Shown here in pieces: positions 1-7,800 of a stretch of 64,000 nucleotides of DNA. The notes beneath the pieces were generated by a model that was not told where the DNA came from, did no database searches, and saw nothing but the letters and a program-made list of their open reading frames with translations. Within the stretch, counting starts at the first letter, position 1. Each line of letters starts with the position of its first letter. The position numbers were made by a program, and so were the translations under genes. The DNA comes from an uncultured Bacteroidales bacterium. GTDB lineage: Bacteria > Bacteroidota > Bacteroidia > Bacteroidales > Bacteroidaceae. The stretch lies in the NCBI GenBank assembly GCA_902779085.1, contig CACYZY010000014.1, positions 35,433-99,432 of the forward strand, in the 5' to 3' direction.

Positions 1-741
1 TGATGTACCAGCCGAGAAGACTACGCTCTCACCCTTCTTGATTTCCACCTCGAAATAGCCAGGCACATACAAGTCTTCATTGAAATCATATCCACGCTCC
101 TGCTCTTTCGGATACTCGATACCTCTATACCAGTCGGGTTGGAAATGAAACTCATTTTTCTTATTCAACTGCATGTACAGTTCTGGATAACCAGGATACA
201 TACAGGTTTTGATACCATTTTCAATCTCCTGGTATTCTCGGTTAGCCTGATAGTTTTCATGGGTATATTCGCGTACACTTCTGAATGCTAGGAAGGGGCG
301 GAAGCGCAATGTTGTGGCCGAATGTGCATCTACTAATGTATAGCGCAAAAGCACACGGTCTTCGTGGTGTACAAAAACAATTTCCTTACGCAGGATGACA
401 CCACCCACCCTGAAGGTTGTAGCAGGAATCTTATCACAGTCAAACTCACGGATATACTTATGTCCATTAGGACTAAAGTGATTGCCGTTATATTTGTGCA
501 AACCCAAATTGAACTCAGCCCCATGCTGAATCACCGTTTCATCCAAAGAAGAAAGCAGTACATGGTTCTCGTCATCTAAGTTTGGCACGGGTATAACCAA
601 CAAGCCGTGATATTTTCGTGTATTGCATCCCACTATCGTCGTACAATGATACGAGCCCGACTTATTAGTTCTGAGGATTTCGCGTGGTAACGCTTCCTCG
701 AGGTTATTCATCAGGGCTTTATCAAAACGCAAATAGCTCAT
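1..741 (-). CDS. Glycogen debranching enzyme, N-terminal part (runs off the window)
   Basis: The 247 visible codons start at the ATG at 741 and read openly to base 1, so the C-terminal part lies outside. The protein begins MSYLRFDKAL and then shows a GSYHCTTIVGCNTRKYHGLL block at about residues 29-48. That block is the hallmark of the N-terminal domain of bacterial glycogen debranching enzymes (amylo-alpha-1,6-glucosidase type), which trim alpha-1,6 branches of stored glycogen in the cytoplasm. The catalytic GH domain would be in the missing part. A consensus promoter lies about 75 bases upstream. The family call is strong; the exact specificity is inferred. Confidence 0.85.
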   Translation of the reverse strand, partial: MSYLRFDKALMNNLEEALPREILRTNKSGSYHCTTIVGCNTRKYHGLLVIPVPNLDDENHVLLSSLDETVIQHGAEFNLGLHKYNGNHFSPNGHKYIREFDCDKIPATTFRVGGVILRKEIVFVHHEDRVLLRYTLVDAHSATTLRFRPFLAFRSVREYTHENYQANREYQEIENGIKTCMYPGYPELYMQLNKKNEFHFQPDWYRGIEYPKEQERGYDFNEDLYVPGYFEVEIKKGESVVFSAGTS

Positions 742-816
742 AGCATTACATTTAAAGGTTAATCAAATAAATAGTAGGATAAAAATACGTTTACACGTTT
801 TTTATCCGTTATCTTC

Positions 817-848
817 CCAAAATTACGAATTATGGACATCTTTGCAAA
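817..848 (-). promoter_or_regulatory. Sigma-ABfr-type promoter of the debranching enzyme gene
   Basis: On the minus strand TTTG (845-848) is followed after exactly 19 bases by TAATTTTGG (817-825). This matches the Bacteroidetes -33/-7 consensus. The predicted start of transcription is near 810, leaving a 5' leader of about 70 bases. Confidence 0.6.
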
Positions 849-908
849 CAAAAACGGCAAAATTTTGATGCAAAGTACGAAAAAACCTATAATCTTGCTA
901 TCATATGC

Positions 909-1514
909 TCACTGTGATAGCTGATTTATCAACATTGAAAGATTGGCCGTGAACATTCTCACTGCAATGGCCAACAAGATTATGCCGAAAAACTTTCGGA
1001 TGACATAGATGCCAGATTTGCCGAAGAAATGCTCTACCTTATCGGCCATGTGCAACACCACATACACCCAAACCATATTCAAAATCAAAGCAATCAAGAT
1101 ATTGATGTCCCATGCCTCAGCCCTCAACGCCAACAAGGTGGTAAACGATGCAGAACCAGCCAAAAGAGGGAATACCAAAGGCACCAAAGTTGCATCTTTG
1201 GTTGGGCCTGTATTCTTAAATATTTCAATATCCAGAATCATCTCTAACGCCATGAAAAACAAGATGAAAGCACCTGCAATAGCGAACGATTGGATATCCA
1301 CGCTGAAAAGTCGCAGAATCAAGTGACCTACATAGAAGAAGCCCAACATGAAGAGGGTGGCCAAAACCGTAGCTTTGGTAGCATTTACCTTCATGCCTTT
1401 TGCCCTCAGGTCAAGGATGATGGGCAATGAGCCGATGATATCAATCACAATCAACAATGAGATGGTACATCTTACAACTTCCAGAAAATCAAACTTTGAC
1501 AACATTTCCAGCAT
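909..1514 (-). CDS. MarC-family integral membrane protein
   Basis: A 201-residue, very hydrophobic protein with about six transmembrane segments (roughly 10-30, 45-65, 72-92, 115-133, 140-158, 176-196). The early VIDIIGSLPIILDL segment and the central PLVFPLLAGSAS motif fit the MarC/UPF0056 family. Its transport role is unproven; the old link to multiple antibiotic resistance in E. coli has been withdrawn. ATG at 1514 gives MLEMLSKF; the ATG three codons later is equally possible. It lies 96 bases beyond the end of guaA with its own -7 element in between, so it is probably transcribed separately. Confidence 0.85.
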   Translation of the reverse strand: MLEMLSKFDFLEVVRCTISLLIVIDIIGSLPIILDLRAKGMKVNATKATVLATLFMLGFFYVGHLILRLFSVDIQSFAIAGAFILFFMALEMILDIEIFKNTGPTKDATLVPLVFPLLAGSASFTTLLALRAEAWDINILIALILNMVWVYVVLHMADKVEHFFGKSGIYVIRKFFGIILLAIAVRMFTANLSMLINQLSQ

Positions 1515-1546
1515 ATATATTCTCCTCTTTTTTAGCTTTTAAGACT

Positions 1547-1555
1547 GCAAAAATA
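1547..1555 (-). promoter_or_regulatory. -7 element upstream of the MarC gene
   Basis: TATTTTTGC on the minus strand fits TAnnTTTG and sits 32 bases before the start codon. The nearest TTTG is 23 bases upstream, slightly long for the consensus. Confidence 0.4.
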
Positions 1556-1610
1556 ATGAATATTTATGAATTTCCCATCAAATAAAGGAAAAAGATTTTA
1601 CTCTCACCTC

Positions 1611-3158
1611 TTACTCCCACTCTATAGTCGATGGAGGTTTTGAAGAGATGTCGTAGCAAACTCTGTTAACGCCTTTTACCTTATTAATGATTTCATTCGA
1701 TACTTTTGCGAGGAAGTCGTAAGGCAGATGTGCCCAGTCTGCAGTCATAGCATCCATACTAGTTACTGCACGCAAAGCTACTGGATTCTCATATGTGCGC
1801 TCATCACCCATTACACCTACACTCTTTACAGGACTCAGCAACACAGTGCCAGCTTGCCACACCTTATTATACAAAGATACCCCATCCTCACACACATAGT
1901 TGTGCAAGGCTTCTATATAAATATCGTCAGCATCCTGTAACACCCTCACCTTTTCTGGAGTCACCTCACCCAATATCCTGACAGCTAAGCCTGGACCCGG
2001 GAACGGATGACGATTCACCAGTCGTTCGGGCATACCCAATTGTCTTCCTACCTTTCGAACCTCATCTTTGAACAGCCATTTCAAAGGTTCACACAACTGC
2101 AAATGCATTTCCTCTGGCAAGCCACCTACATTATGATGACTCTTGATGACTTTTCCTGTGATATTCAAACTCTCTATTCGGTCAGGATAGATAGTACCTT
2201 GAGCAAGCCACTTGGCATCTTTTATCTTACGTGCTTCAACATCAAACACTTCTATAAAGTCACGGCCTATAATCTTACGTTTAACTTCTGGATCAGTGGC
2301 ACCTTTCAAATCACTAAAGAACTTCTGGCTGGAATCCACACCTATTACGCTCAATCCCAAATCTTTATAGGCATCCATTACCTTATTAAACTCATTCTTG
2401 CGCAACATGCCGTGATCCACAAAGATGCAGGTTAGATGGTCGCCAATAGCACGATTTAGCAAGGCAGCACAAACACTGGAATCCACACCTCCACTAAGTC
2501 CCAGTATAACACGGTCGTTACCCAGTTGCTCTTTCAGTTCCTTGATAGTGGTTTCCACAAACGAAGCAGCACTCCACTCTTGCATACTGCCACAAATATC
2601 TACCACAAAGTTTTTCAATAGCCTGAAGCCTTGCAATGAGTGATGCACCTCAGGATGATACTGCACTGCCCAGATGCGCTTGTCAGGATTGGCATAGGCA
2701 GCATTCTTCACCTGCTCTGTCGATGCAATAGCATGAAAACCCTCAGGCAACTGGGTGATGGTATCCCCATGACTCATCCACACCTGAGAATCTTTCTCAA
2801 AGCCCTTGAACAGAGGATTGTCTGCCTCAAAGTATTGCAGGTGGGCACGTCCATACTCACGACTGCCAGCTGGCTCCACCATTCCTCCATAAGTATAAGC
2901 CATCAATTGGGCACCATAACAGATGCCCAATACAGGATATTTGCCTACAAACTCAGACAGGTCCACTTTGAACGCATCCTTGTCATAGACTGAGAAAGGC
3001 GACCCACTCAGGATAACACCTATTATATTATTATCATCTTTAGGAAACTTGTTATATGGCAGAATTTCACAGAACGTATCCATTTCACGTACCCTACGGC
3101 CAATCAACTGGGTAGTCTGTGAGCCAAAATCAAGTATTACAATCTTCTGTTGCATCAT
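1611..3158 (-). CDS. guaA: GMP synthase (glutamine-hydrolysing)
   Basis: Converts XMP, glutamine and ATP to GMP, the last step of guanine nucleotide synthesis in the cytoplasm. At 515 residues it has the usual full length. The class I amidotransferase domain comes first, with nucleophile Cys80 in GICYGAQ and the catalytic His/Glu in QYHPEVHHS near 168. The ATP-pyrophosphatase domain follows, with [10 protein letters not shown] near 219, and the protein ends in the family-typical KPPSTIEWE. Two successive ATGs (3158 and 3155) are possible starts. A -7 promoter element lies about 27 bases upstream. Confidence 0.97.
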   Translation of the reverse strand: MMQQKIVILDFGSQTTQLIGRRVREMDTFCEILPYNKFPKDDNNIIGVILSGSPFSVYDKDAFKVDLSEFVGKYPVLGICYGAQLMAYTYGGMVEPAGSREYGRAHLQYFEADNPLFKGFEKDSQVWMSHGDTITQLPEGFHAIASTEQVKNAAYANPDKRIWAVQYHPEVHHSLQGFRLLKNFVVDICGSMQEWSAASFVETTIKELKEQLGNDRVILGLSGGVDSSVCAALLNRAIGDHLTCIFVDHGMLRKNEFNKVMDAYKDLGLSVIGVDSSQKFFSDLKGATDPEVKRKIIGRDFIEVFDVEARKIKDAKWLAQGTIYPDRIESLNITGKVIKSHHNVGGLPEEMHLQLCEPLKWLFKDEVRKVGRQLGMPERLVNRHPFPGPGLAVRILGEVTPEKVRVLQDADDIYIEALHNYVCEDGVSLYNKVWQAGTVLLSPVKSVGVMGDERTYENPVALRAVTSMDAMTADWAHLPYDFLAKVSNEIINKVKGVNRVCYDISSKPPSTIEWE

Positions 3159-3184
3159 TTAGTGGTATTTATATAAATAATGGT

Positions 3185-3193
3185 GCAAAATTA
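3185..3193 (-). promoter_or_regulatory. -7 element of guaA
   Basis: TAATTTTGC on the minus strand matches TAnnTTTGC and leaves a leader of about 20 bases before guaA. No clear TTTG is seen at the -33 position. Confidence 0.45.
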
Positions 3194-3231
3194 ATAATAA
3201 ATCTCACACCACTCGTACAACAGAAAAAAAA

Positions 3232-3265
3232 ATTCCTCACGAGGTAAAAATCTCCCATGAGGAAT
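3232..3265 (-). terminator. Terminator of the sigma factor/membrane protein operon
   Basis: The minus strand reads ATTCCTCA, a loop, then TGAGGAAT followed by a run of nine T. This is a good intrinsic terminator just after the stop codon at 3283, and it separates this operon from guaA. Confidence 0.75.
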
Positions 3266-3282
3266 ATAAAGAGTCACAAGGT

Positions 3283-3948
3283 TCAGTCTTGTTCCTTTTG
3301 CATTTCGTCAATACTGTTAATAGCATCATCCAGTTTCCCCTGCCAAATCTGGTTCTTCTTTGGCAAGAATACATCAAGCTGACTGATAGCATCCTTCATG
3401 GCATTATAGCGCTTGAAGAAGATGGTCAGTCCGATGATAAGACCCAGTGTCACACCGAAGATGATGATGTACACAAACACCTCAAAGTCAAGCGGGAAGA
3501 AAGCAGGATTCTTGTATGCCTCCCAAATAATCAGGCCTGTCCACAAAGCCGTAAAAGGCATAGCAAAATACAACCATTTTATATTGCGTTTTTTCAAGGT
3601 AACCAGTTGCTTGCTCACTGCAAGCAAATCGTCGTTAGGTCTTATCTGACGCTTCATCGACATATTCATCATCACCTGGAACACCACAGACGAAAGCACA
3701 TAGATAGCAGTGATGATACAGAACATCCACGAGAAGCCGCACAGTTCCCTGAACACCCATATTACGAACGGCACCTCCAATATGCCAAAGATTACTATTC
3801 CCCAGCCCACCTTATTTATGGTGTCCACCTTTTCCTGCACCACCTTGCGGATGATGTTGTCATTCACAATTTTCTGGTCGTTCAGTTTATCTTTCAACAG
3901 ATTGATCTGCTGACGCATTTCTCCTAATTCGTTATAGTTTTCCATCAT
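3283..3948 (-). CDS. Four-helix membrane protein paired with an ECF sigma factor
   Basis: A 221-residue protein I do not recognise as a named family. A predicted coiled coil occupies about residues 5-45. Four hydrophobic helices follow near 47-70, 72-97, 125-147 and 155-180, and a charged cytoplasmic tail ends in EMQKEQD. Its start lies only nine bases after the stop of the ECF sigma factor gene and a terminator follows it, so the two form a bicistronic operon. Position suggests it may control the sigma factor, but it shows no zinc-finger or FecR-type anti-sigma domain. That role is inference from position only. Confidence 0.8.
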   Translation of the reverse strand: MMENYNELGEMRQQINLLKDKLNDQKIVNDNIIRKVVQEKVDTINKVGWGIVIFGILEVPFVIWVFRELCGFSWMFCIITAIYVLSSVVFQVMMNMSMKRQIRPNDDLLAVSKQLVTLKKRNIKWLYFAMPFTALWTGLIIWEAYKNPAFFPLDFEVFVYIIIFGVTLGLIIGLTIFFKRYNAMKDAISQLDVFLPKKNQIWQGKLDDAINSIDEMQKEQD

Positions 3949-3957
3949 ACAAAAGTT

Positions 3958-4464
3958 TTAATCGCTAGACATCTTTTTCAGTTGTTCCTTAATGCGAAAC
4001 AGACGAACAGAAACATTCTTCACCGAAATGCCAGTAATGGCAGCTATCTCGTCATAGCTCAGGTTCTCCAGCCACAGCAGTACGATGGCCCTGTCAAAGA
4101 ACCCCAGCTTGTTGATGCGATGGTACAGCATCTTGATCTGACGTGTATCATCATCTCGGTCCTCATACAAGTTCACATCCATCTCAAGTGGTAGTGCGTT
4201 GCGTTTCTTCTTTCGCTCCGACGAGATACTGGTATTGAGGCTCACACGATAGATCCAAGTCTTGATGTTGCTCTCCCCTTTAAAGGACGCCAGTCCTTTC
4301 CACAGGTTAATCAGCACCTCTTGAAACAGGTCGTTCACCTCATCTTGGTCTTTCGAGAACATATAACACACCGTAAAGATTGTGCTCTTGTGCTCTCTCA
4401 CCATTTGCGCAAATTGAGTTTCTAATGCATCCATCATCCGTTTTTCATTCAGTTTTTTGTCCAT
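3958..4464 (-). CDS. ECF-type RNA polymerase sigma-70 factor
   Basis: A 168-residue sigma factor with only regions 2 and 4. Region 2 includes DLFQEVLINLWKGL and TWIYRVSLN at about residues 45-80. Region 4 includes YDEIAAITGISVKNVSVRL near 135-155, a helix-turn-helix for the -35 element. It would direct core RNA polymerase to a small regulon. Length and order are normal for the family. It is the first gene of a two-gene operon with the downstream membrane protein. The regulon cannot be told from the sequence. Confidence 0.92.
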   Translation of the reverse strand: MDKKLNEKRMMDALETQFAQMVREHKSTIFTVCYMFSKDQDEVNDLFQEVLINLWKGLASFKGESNIKTWIYRVSLNTSISSERKKKRNALPLEMDVNLYEDRDDDTRQIKMLYHRINKLGFFDRAIVLLWLENLSYDEIAAITGISVKNVSVRLFRIKEQLKKMSSD

Positions 4465-4512
4465 TAGACGCAGGCAACCAAGGAAAAACTACATCGATTT
4501 AGAAAAAAAATA

Positions 4513-4543
4513 AAGAGGGTACAAAAAAACTTCATACCCTCTT
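4513..4543 (-). terminator. Terminator after mscL
   Basis: Perfect 9-base arms AAGAGGGTA / TACCCTCTT separated by a 13-base loop, followed on the minus strand by a T-rich tract. It lies 30 bases beyond the mscL stop codon. Confidence 0.8.
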
Positions 4544-4572
4544 ATTCTTACTACACTTTTACCTAAGAAATA

Positions 4573-5007
4573 TTATTTATTCTTCAACAGGTCACGTATT
4601 TCAGTCAGCAAGGTTTCTTCCTTGGTAGGTGCTGGAGGTTCTGGAGCAGGAGCAGGTTCTTCTTCTTTCTTCTTGTTCAGTTTATTCATACCCTTAATCA
4701 TCAGGAAGATACAGAATGCAACAATCAGGAAATCCACAATATTCTGGATAAACTGACCATAAGCCATTACTGAAGCACCAGCCTCTTGAGCTTCTGCCAA
4801 AGTATTGTAGGTGCCCTCACCACTGAGTTTAACAAACAGATTAGTGAAGTCAACACCACCTGTACACAAGCTGACTACAGGCATCAGCACATCATTCACC
4901 AATGAGGTGACAATTTTGCCAAAAGCACCGCCGATGATCACACCAACAGCCATGTCCATCACGTTGCCCTTCATGGCAAACTCCTTAAATTCTTTAACAA
5001 ATCCCAT
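4573..5007 (-). CDS. mscL: Large-conductance mechanosensitive channel
   Basis: A homopentameric inner-membrane pressure valve that opens on hypo-osmotic shock. The 144-residue protein starts [20 protein letters not shown], the conserved N-terminal helix and start of TM1. TM1 continues through [13 protein letters not shown], and TM2 is near residues 84-106. A charged C-terminal helix follows a Pro/Ala/Glu linker (about 115-128). It is slightly longer than the roughly 136-residue E. coli protein because of this linker. It is divergent from gapA, and the two -7 elements lie about 15 bases apart. Confidence 0.96.
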   Translation of the reverse strand: MGFVKEFKEFAMKGNVMDMAVGVIIGGAFGKIVTSLVNDVLMPVVSLCTGGVDFTNLFVKLSGEGTYNTLAEAQEAGASVMAYGQFIQNIVDFLIVAFCIFLMIKGMNKLNKKKEEEPAPAPEPPAPTKEETLLTEIRDLLKNK

Positions 5008-5045
5008 AATTTAAAGTTTTTTATTAATTAATACACTTCAATGAT

Positions 5046-5054
5046 GCAAATATA
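5046..5054 (-). promoter_or_regulatory. -7 element of mscL
   Basis: TATATTTGC on the minus strand matches TAnnTTTGC, 39 bases before the mscL ATG and back to back with the gapA -7 element. Confidence 0.45.
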
Positions 5055-5068
5055 TGAAAACATTTTTG

Positions 5069-5077
5069 TAATTTTGC
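5069..5077 (+). promoter_or_regulatory. -7 element of gapA
   Basis: TAATTTTGC matches TAnnTTTGC exactly and is 80 bases upstream of the gapA ATG. The expected -33 TTTG is absent; that place holds the mscL -7 element. Confidence 0.5.
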
Positions 5078-5156
5078 ACCGCTTAAGGGAATATTTTTCA
5101 CCTTAATTGATAAAAAAGTAATTAATATACAATAAACCTTTTAATTTTTTATTCAA

Positions 5157-6124
5157 ATGACAAAAGTTGCAATTAACGGTTTTGGCCGTATCGGTCGCCT
5201 CGCTTTCCGTCAGATGTTCGAGGCTGAAGGTTATGAAGTAGTAGCTATCAACGCGCTGGCAAGTTCGGTGAGAACAAGCACACTGTAGAGGCTACAGACA
5301 ACTCTATCATCGTTGACGGTAAGGAGATCACTATCTATGCAAAGCCTAACGCAGCTGAGCTGCCTTGGGGTGAGCTGGGTGTTGACGTAGTTCTGGAGTG
5401 CACTGGTTTCTATACTTCAAAGGAGAAGGCTTCTGCTCACCTGACTGCTGGTGCTAAGAAGGTTGTTATCTCTGCTCCTGCTGGCAATGACCTGCCTACT
5501 ATCGTTTACAACGTTAACCACAAGACTCTGACTCCTGCTGATACAGTTATCTCTGCTGCATCTTGCACCACTAACTGCTTGGCTCCTATGGCTGACGCTC
5601 TGAACAAGTACGCTCCTATCGTAAGCGGTATCATGTCAACTATCCACGCTTACACTGGCGACCAGATGATTCTGGATGGCCCACAGCGCAAGGGTGACTT
5701 GCGTCGTAGCCGTGCTGGTGCTCAGAACATCGTTCCTAACTCAACTGGTGCTGCTAAGGCTATCGGTTTGGTTATTCCTGAGCTGAACGGTAAGCTGATC
5801 GGTTCTGCACAGCGCGTTCCTACTCCTACTGGTTCAACTACTATCTTGGTAGCTGTTGTTAAGGGTAAGGATGTTACTAAGGAAGGTATCAACGCTGCTA
5901 TGAAGGCTGCTGGTACTGAGTCATTCGGTTACACCGAGGACCAGATCGTTTCTTCAGACGTTATCGGTATGAAGTTCGGTTCACTGTTCGATGCTACTCA
6001 GACTATGGTATCTAAGATTGACGACGATACCTATCAGGTACAGGTTGTTTCTTGGTACGACAATGAGAACTCTTACACTTCTCAGATGGTTCGCACTATC
6101 AAGTACTTGGCAGAGTTGAAATAA
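5157..6124 (+). pseudogene. gapA: Glyceraldehyde-3-phosphate dehydrogenase, broken by an internal deletion/frameshift
   Basis: The first 32 codons (5157-5252) read [20 protein letters not shown] and on to VVAIN, the normal Rossmann start of type I GAPDH. The frame then runs into TAG at 5286. From 5255 a different frame gives [15 protein letters not shown] and continues normally to the stop at 6124, including the catalytic Cys in SCTTNC and the C-terminal [12 protein letters not shown] block. Compared with what I know of this family, about 18 residues (the DLTxPxMLAxLLKYD segment, about 49 bases) are missing at the junction. Everything else looks intact and highly expressed in codon use. So this is a very recent deletion or an assembly error. 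As read, no active enzyme could be made. Confidence 0.88.
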
Positions 6125-6150
6125 TCTCATACCAATTACTCATTAAGCAT

Positions 6151-6184
6151 AGCCGTCCGCCACAAGCGGGCGGCTTTCTTTTTT
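6151..6184 (+). terminator. Terminator after gapA
   Basis: GC-rich hairpin AGCCGTCCGC / GCGGGCGGCT followed by TTTCTTTTTT, 27 bases past the stop codon. Confidence 0.85.
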
Positions 6185-6298
6185 AAATTAAGACAAAGAA
6201 AAAGCAAAATAAACTATCTCGGCAAGTATTATTATTCGCCGCAACAGACTGACATTTGAATAAAAAATCGTATCTTTACACAGAAAAATAGCTGTAAT

Positions 6299-7000
6299 AT
6301 GGAAAAAGAACATAGATATAGGGCCATCGACAGAATGAGTGATTTAATCACCGACAATTTTTCATTGCTGATGGTAATGAGTCGCTTTGGCCTGAAACTG
6401 GGATTTGGTGACCAGACAGTTAAGGATGTATGTGAGCAGCAGGGTGTGGATGTGCACACATTCCTGGCTGTAGCTAACTTCGTAAACGAAGAACAACTAT
6501 CGTATGGTGACGACGAACAGGTGTCACTCACTTCACTAATGGACTACCTGAAGAATGCTCACACCTATTTCTTAGACTTCAACCTGCCTACCATACGGCG
6601 AAAACTGATTGAAGCACTGAATCTGGCATGTGGCGACAATGTGGGGATGCTGATACTGAAATTCTTCGACGAATATGTGGAAGAGGTCAGAAACCATATG
6701 GAATATGAAAATAACGAGGTGTTCAGCTATGTGGACGAACTGCTACAGGGCAAGTTGTCGGATTCATACAACATAGTTACTTATAGCAGTCGCCACAACG
6801 AGATTGATTCAAAGCTGAATGAGCTGAAGAACATCATCATCAAATATTATCCCGAGAAAGGCGACAGCAACCTGATGAACTCGGTTCTGTACGATATATT
6901 CAACTGCGAGCAAGACTTGAAATCGCACGGTGCTGTAGAAGACTATATGTTTGTACCAGCTGTGGCACGTGAAGAAAGGAGACTAAAGAATGGGCGGTAA
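6299..7000 (+). CDS. Hemerythrin-domain protein (RIC/ScdA-like)
   Basis: A 233-residue soluble protein. The N-terminal part has helical residues and an H-T-F pair near 59-61. The C-terminal half holds the spaced histidines and acidic residues expected of a di-iron hemerythrin-like four-helix bundle (AHTYF, EEVRNHMEYE, SSRHNEID, LKSHGAVEDYMF). Relatives bind O2 or NO or repair iron-sulfur clusters. The last codons overlap the start of the following LuxR-type regulator by 11 bases, so the two are translationally linked. A role as an O2/NO sensor feeding the regulator is inferred. Confidence 0.8.
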   Translation: MEKEHRYRAIDRMSDLITDNFSLLMVMSRFGLKLGFGDQTVKDVCEQQGVDVHTFLAVANFVNEEQLSYGDDEQVSLTSLMDYLKNAHTYFLDFNLPTIRRKLIEALNLACGDNVGMLILKFFDEYVEEVRNHMEYENNEVFSYVDELLQGKLSDSYNIVTYSSRHNEIDSKLNELKNIIIKYYPEKGDSNLMNSVLYDIFNCEQDLKSHGAVEDYMFVPAVAREERRLKNGR

Positions 7001-7598
7001 CAACATACTAAAGGTACTAGTGGCCTCATCATCGGTCATCATTCGCAGCGGACTGGCTGCAGTGCTGAGGCGTCTGCATGAACTGAACATACAGCCCGTA
7101 GAAATCAGTACACCAGAGATGCTGGAACACTATGTAACACTGCATACCCCTGACATCATCATGGTTGACCCTACTTTTGGCGGTTGGTTTGACTTGACGG
7201 AGTTTAAGGAAGCGTACGACAAACTAACAGGCGTAAAATATGTTGCTATTGTGGCTAGCGTGATTGATGTTAACCAGCTGAAAGACTATCAAGAGCGTAT
7301 AGCCTTATATGATACCGTGGAGGTAATTGCAGAAAAACTGAATGCCTTGATGCAGAGCGAGGAAAACAATCAGGACAACGACACAGAGCCATTGAGCCAA
7401 CGTGAGAAAGAGATTATCACATATGTGGTGAAAGGCCTTACCAACAAGGAGATTGCCGATAAACTCTTTCTGTCTGTCCACACGGTAATCACCCATAGGC
7501 GCAACATCGCTAGAAAACTTCAGATTCATTCGCCTGCTGGACTTACCATTTACGCCATTGTCAACAAGTTGGTGGAGTTGAAAGACGTGGAATTATAA
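6990..7598 (+). CDS. LuxR/FixJ-type response regulator with a degenerate receiver
   Basis: A 202-residue protein. Residues about 6-125 resemble a response-regulator receiver: the predicted phospho-acceptor Asp is kept in IIMVDPTFGG near 57. However, the acidic pair after the first strand is replaced by SSS (VASSSVIIRSGL). Residues about 135-185 form a LuxR helix-turn-helix with the classical LSQREKEIITYVVKGLTNKE start. It overlaps the hemerythrin gene upstream and no histidine kinase is adjacent. Regulation may therefore come through the hemerythrin partner rather than phosphorylation, which is inference. Confidence 0.87.
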   Translation: MGGNNILKVLVASSSVIIRSGLAAVLRRLHELNIQPVEISTPEMLEHYVTLHTPDIIMVDPTFGGWFDLTEFKEAYDKLTGVKYVAIVASVIDVNQLKDYQERIALYDTVEVIAEKLNALMQSEENNQDNDTEPLSQREKEIITYVVKGLTNKEIADKLFLSVHTVITHRRNIARKLQIHSPAGLTIYAIVNKLVELKDVEL

Positions 7599-7626
7599 TT
7601 GGAGATAATAACAATAAAATAATAAT

Positions 7627-7668
7627 CCTCGTAAACCGATTCACATCGGGATACGAGGAACTTTTTTG
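7627..7668 (+). terminator. Terminator after the hemerythrin/regulator pair
   Basis: Two nested stems (CCTCGTA/TACGAGG and CCGAT/ATCGG) followed by AACTTTTTT. A strong intrinsic terminator 30 bases beyond the stop. Confidence 0.85.
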
Positions 7669-7718
7669 ATAAAAGTGGTTACGTAATTATGACTAACTAA
7701 TTCATTTAAATCTGACAA

Positions 7719-7739
7719 TGCAAAGTTACTACCTTTGCA
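7719..7739. promoter_or_regulatory. Palindrome with a -7 element on each strand
   Basis: TGCAAAG, seven bases, then CTTTGCA. Each strand reads a perfect -7 box: TACCTTTGC on plus, TAACTTTGC on minus. It lies between a terminator and the tail of the RidA-like gene. A rightward transcript would be antisense to that gene, and a leftward one would run into the terminator. No -33 TTTG was assigned. Confidence 0.35.
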
Positions 7740-7800
7740 CTTTCTACGCAATCACTCGAAATAGGTATAATCGTCTGCACCAATCATTATAAATAGGTAA

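Noticed and set aside
1009-1326. Antisense ORF opposite marC
   Set aside because: Shadow frame of a membrane-protein gene; no domain, no promoter, composition mirrors the opposite strand.
5157-6124. Programmed frameshift in gapA
   Set aside because: A frameshift cannot restore the roughly 18 missing conserved residues, and no slippery site is present at the junction.
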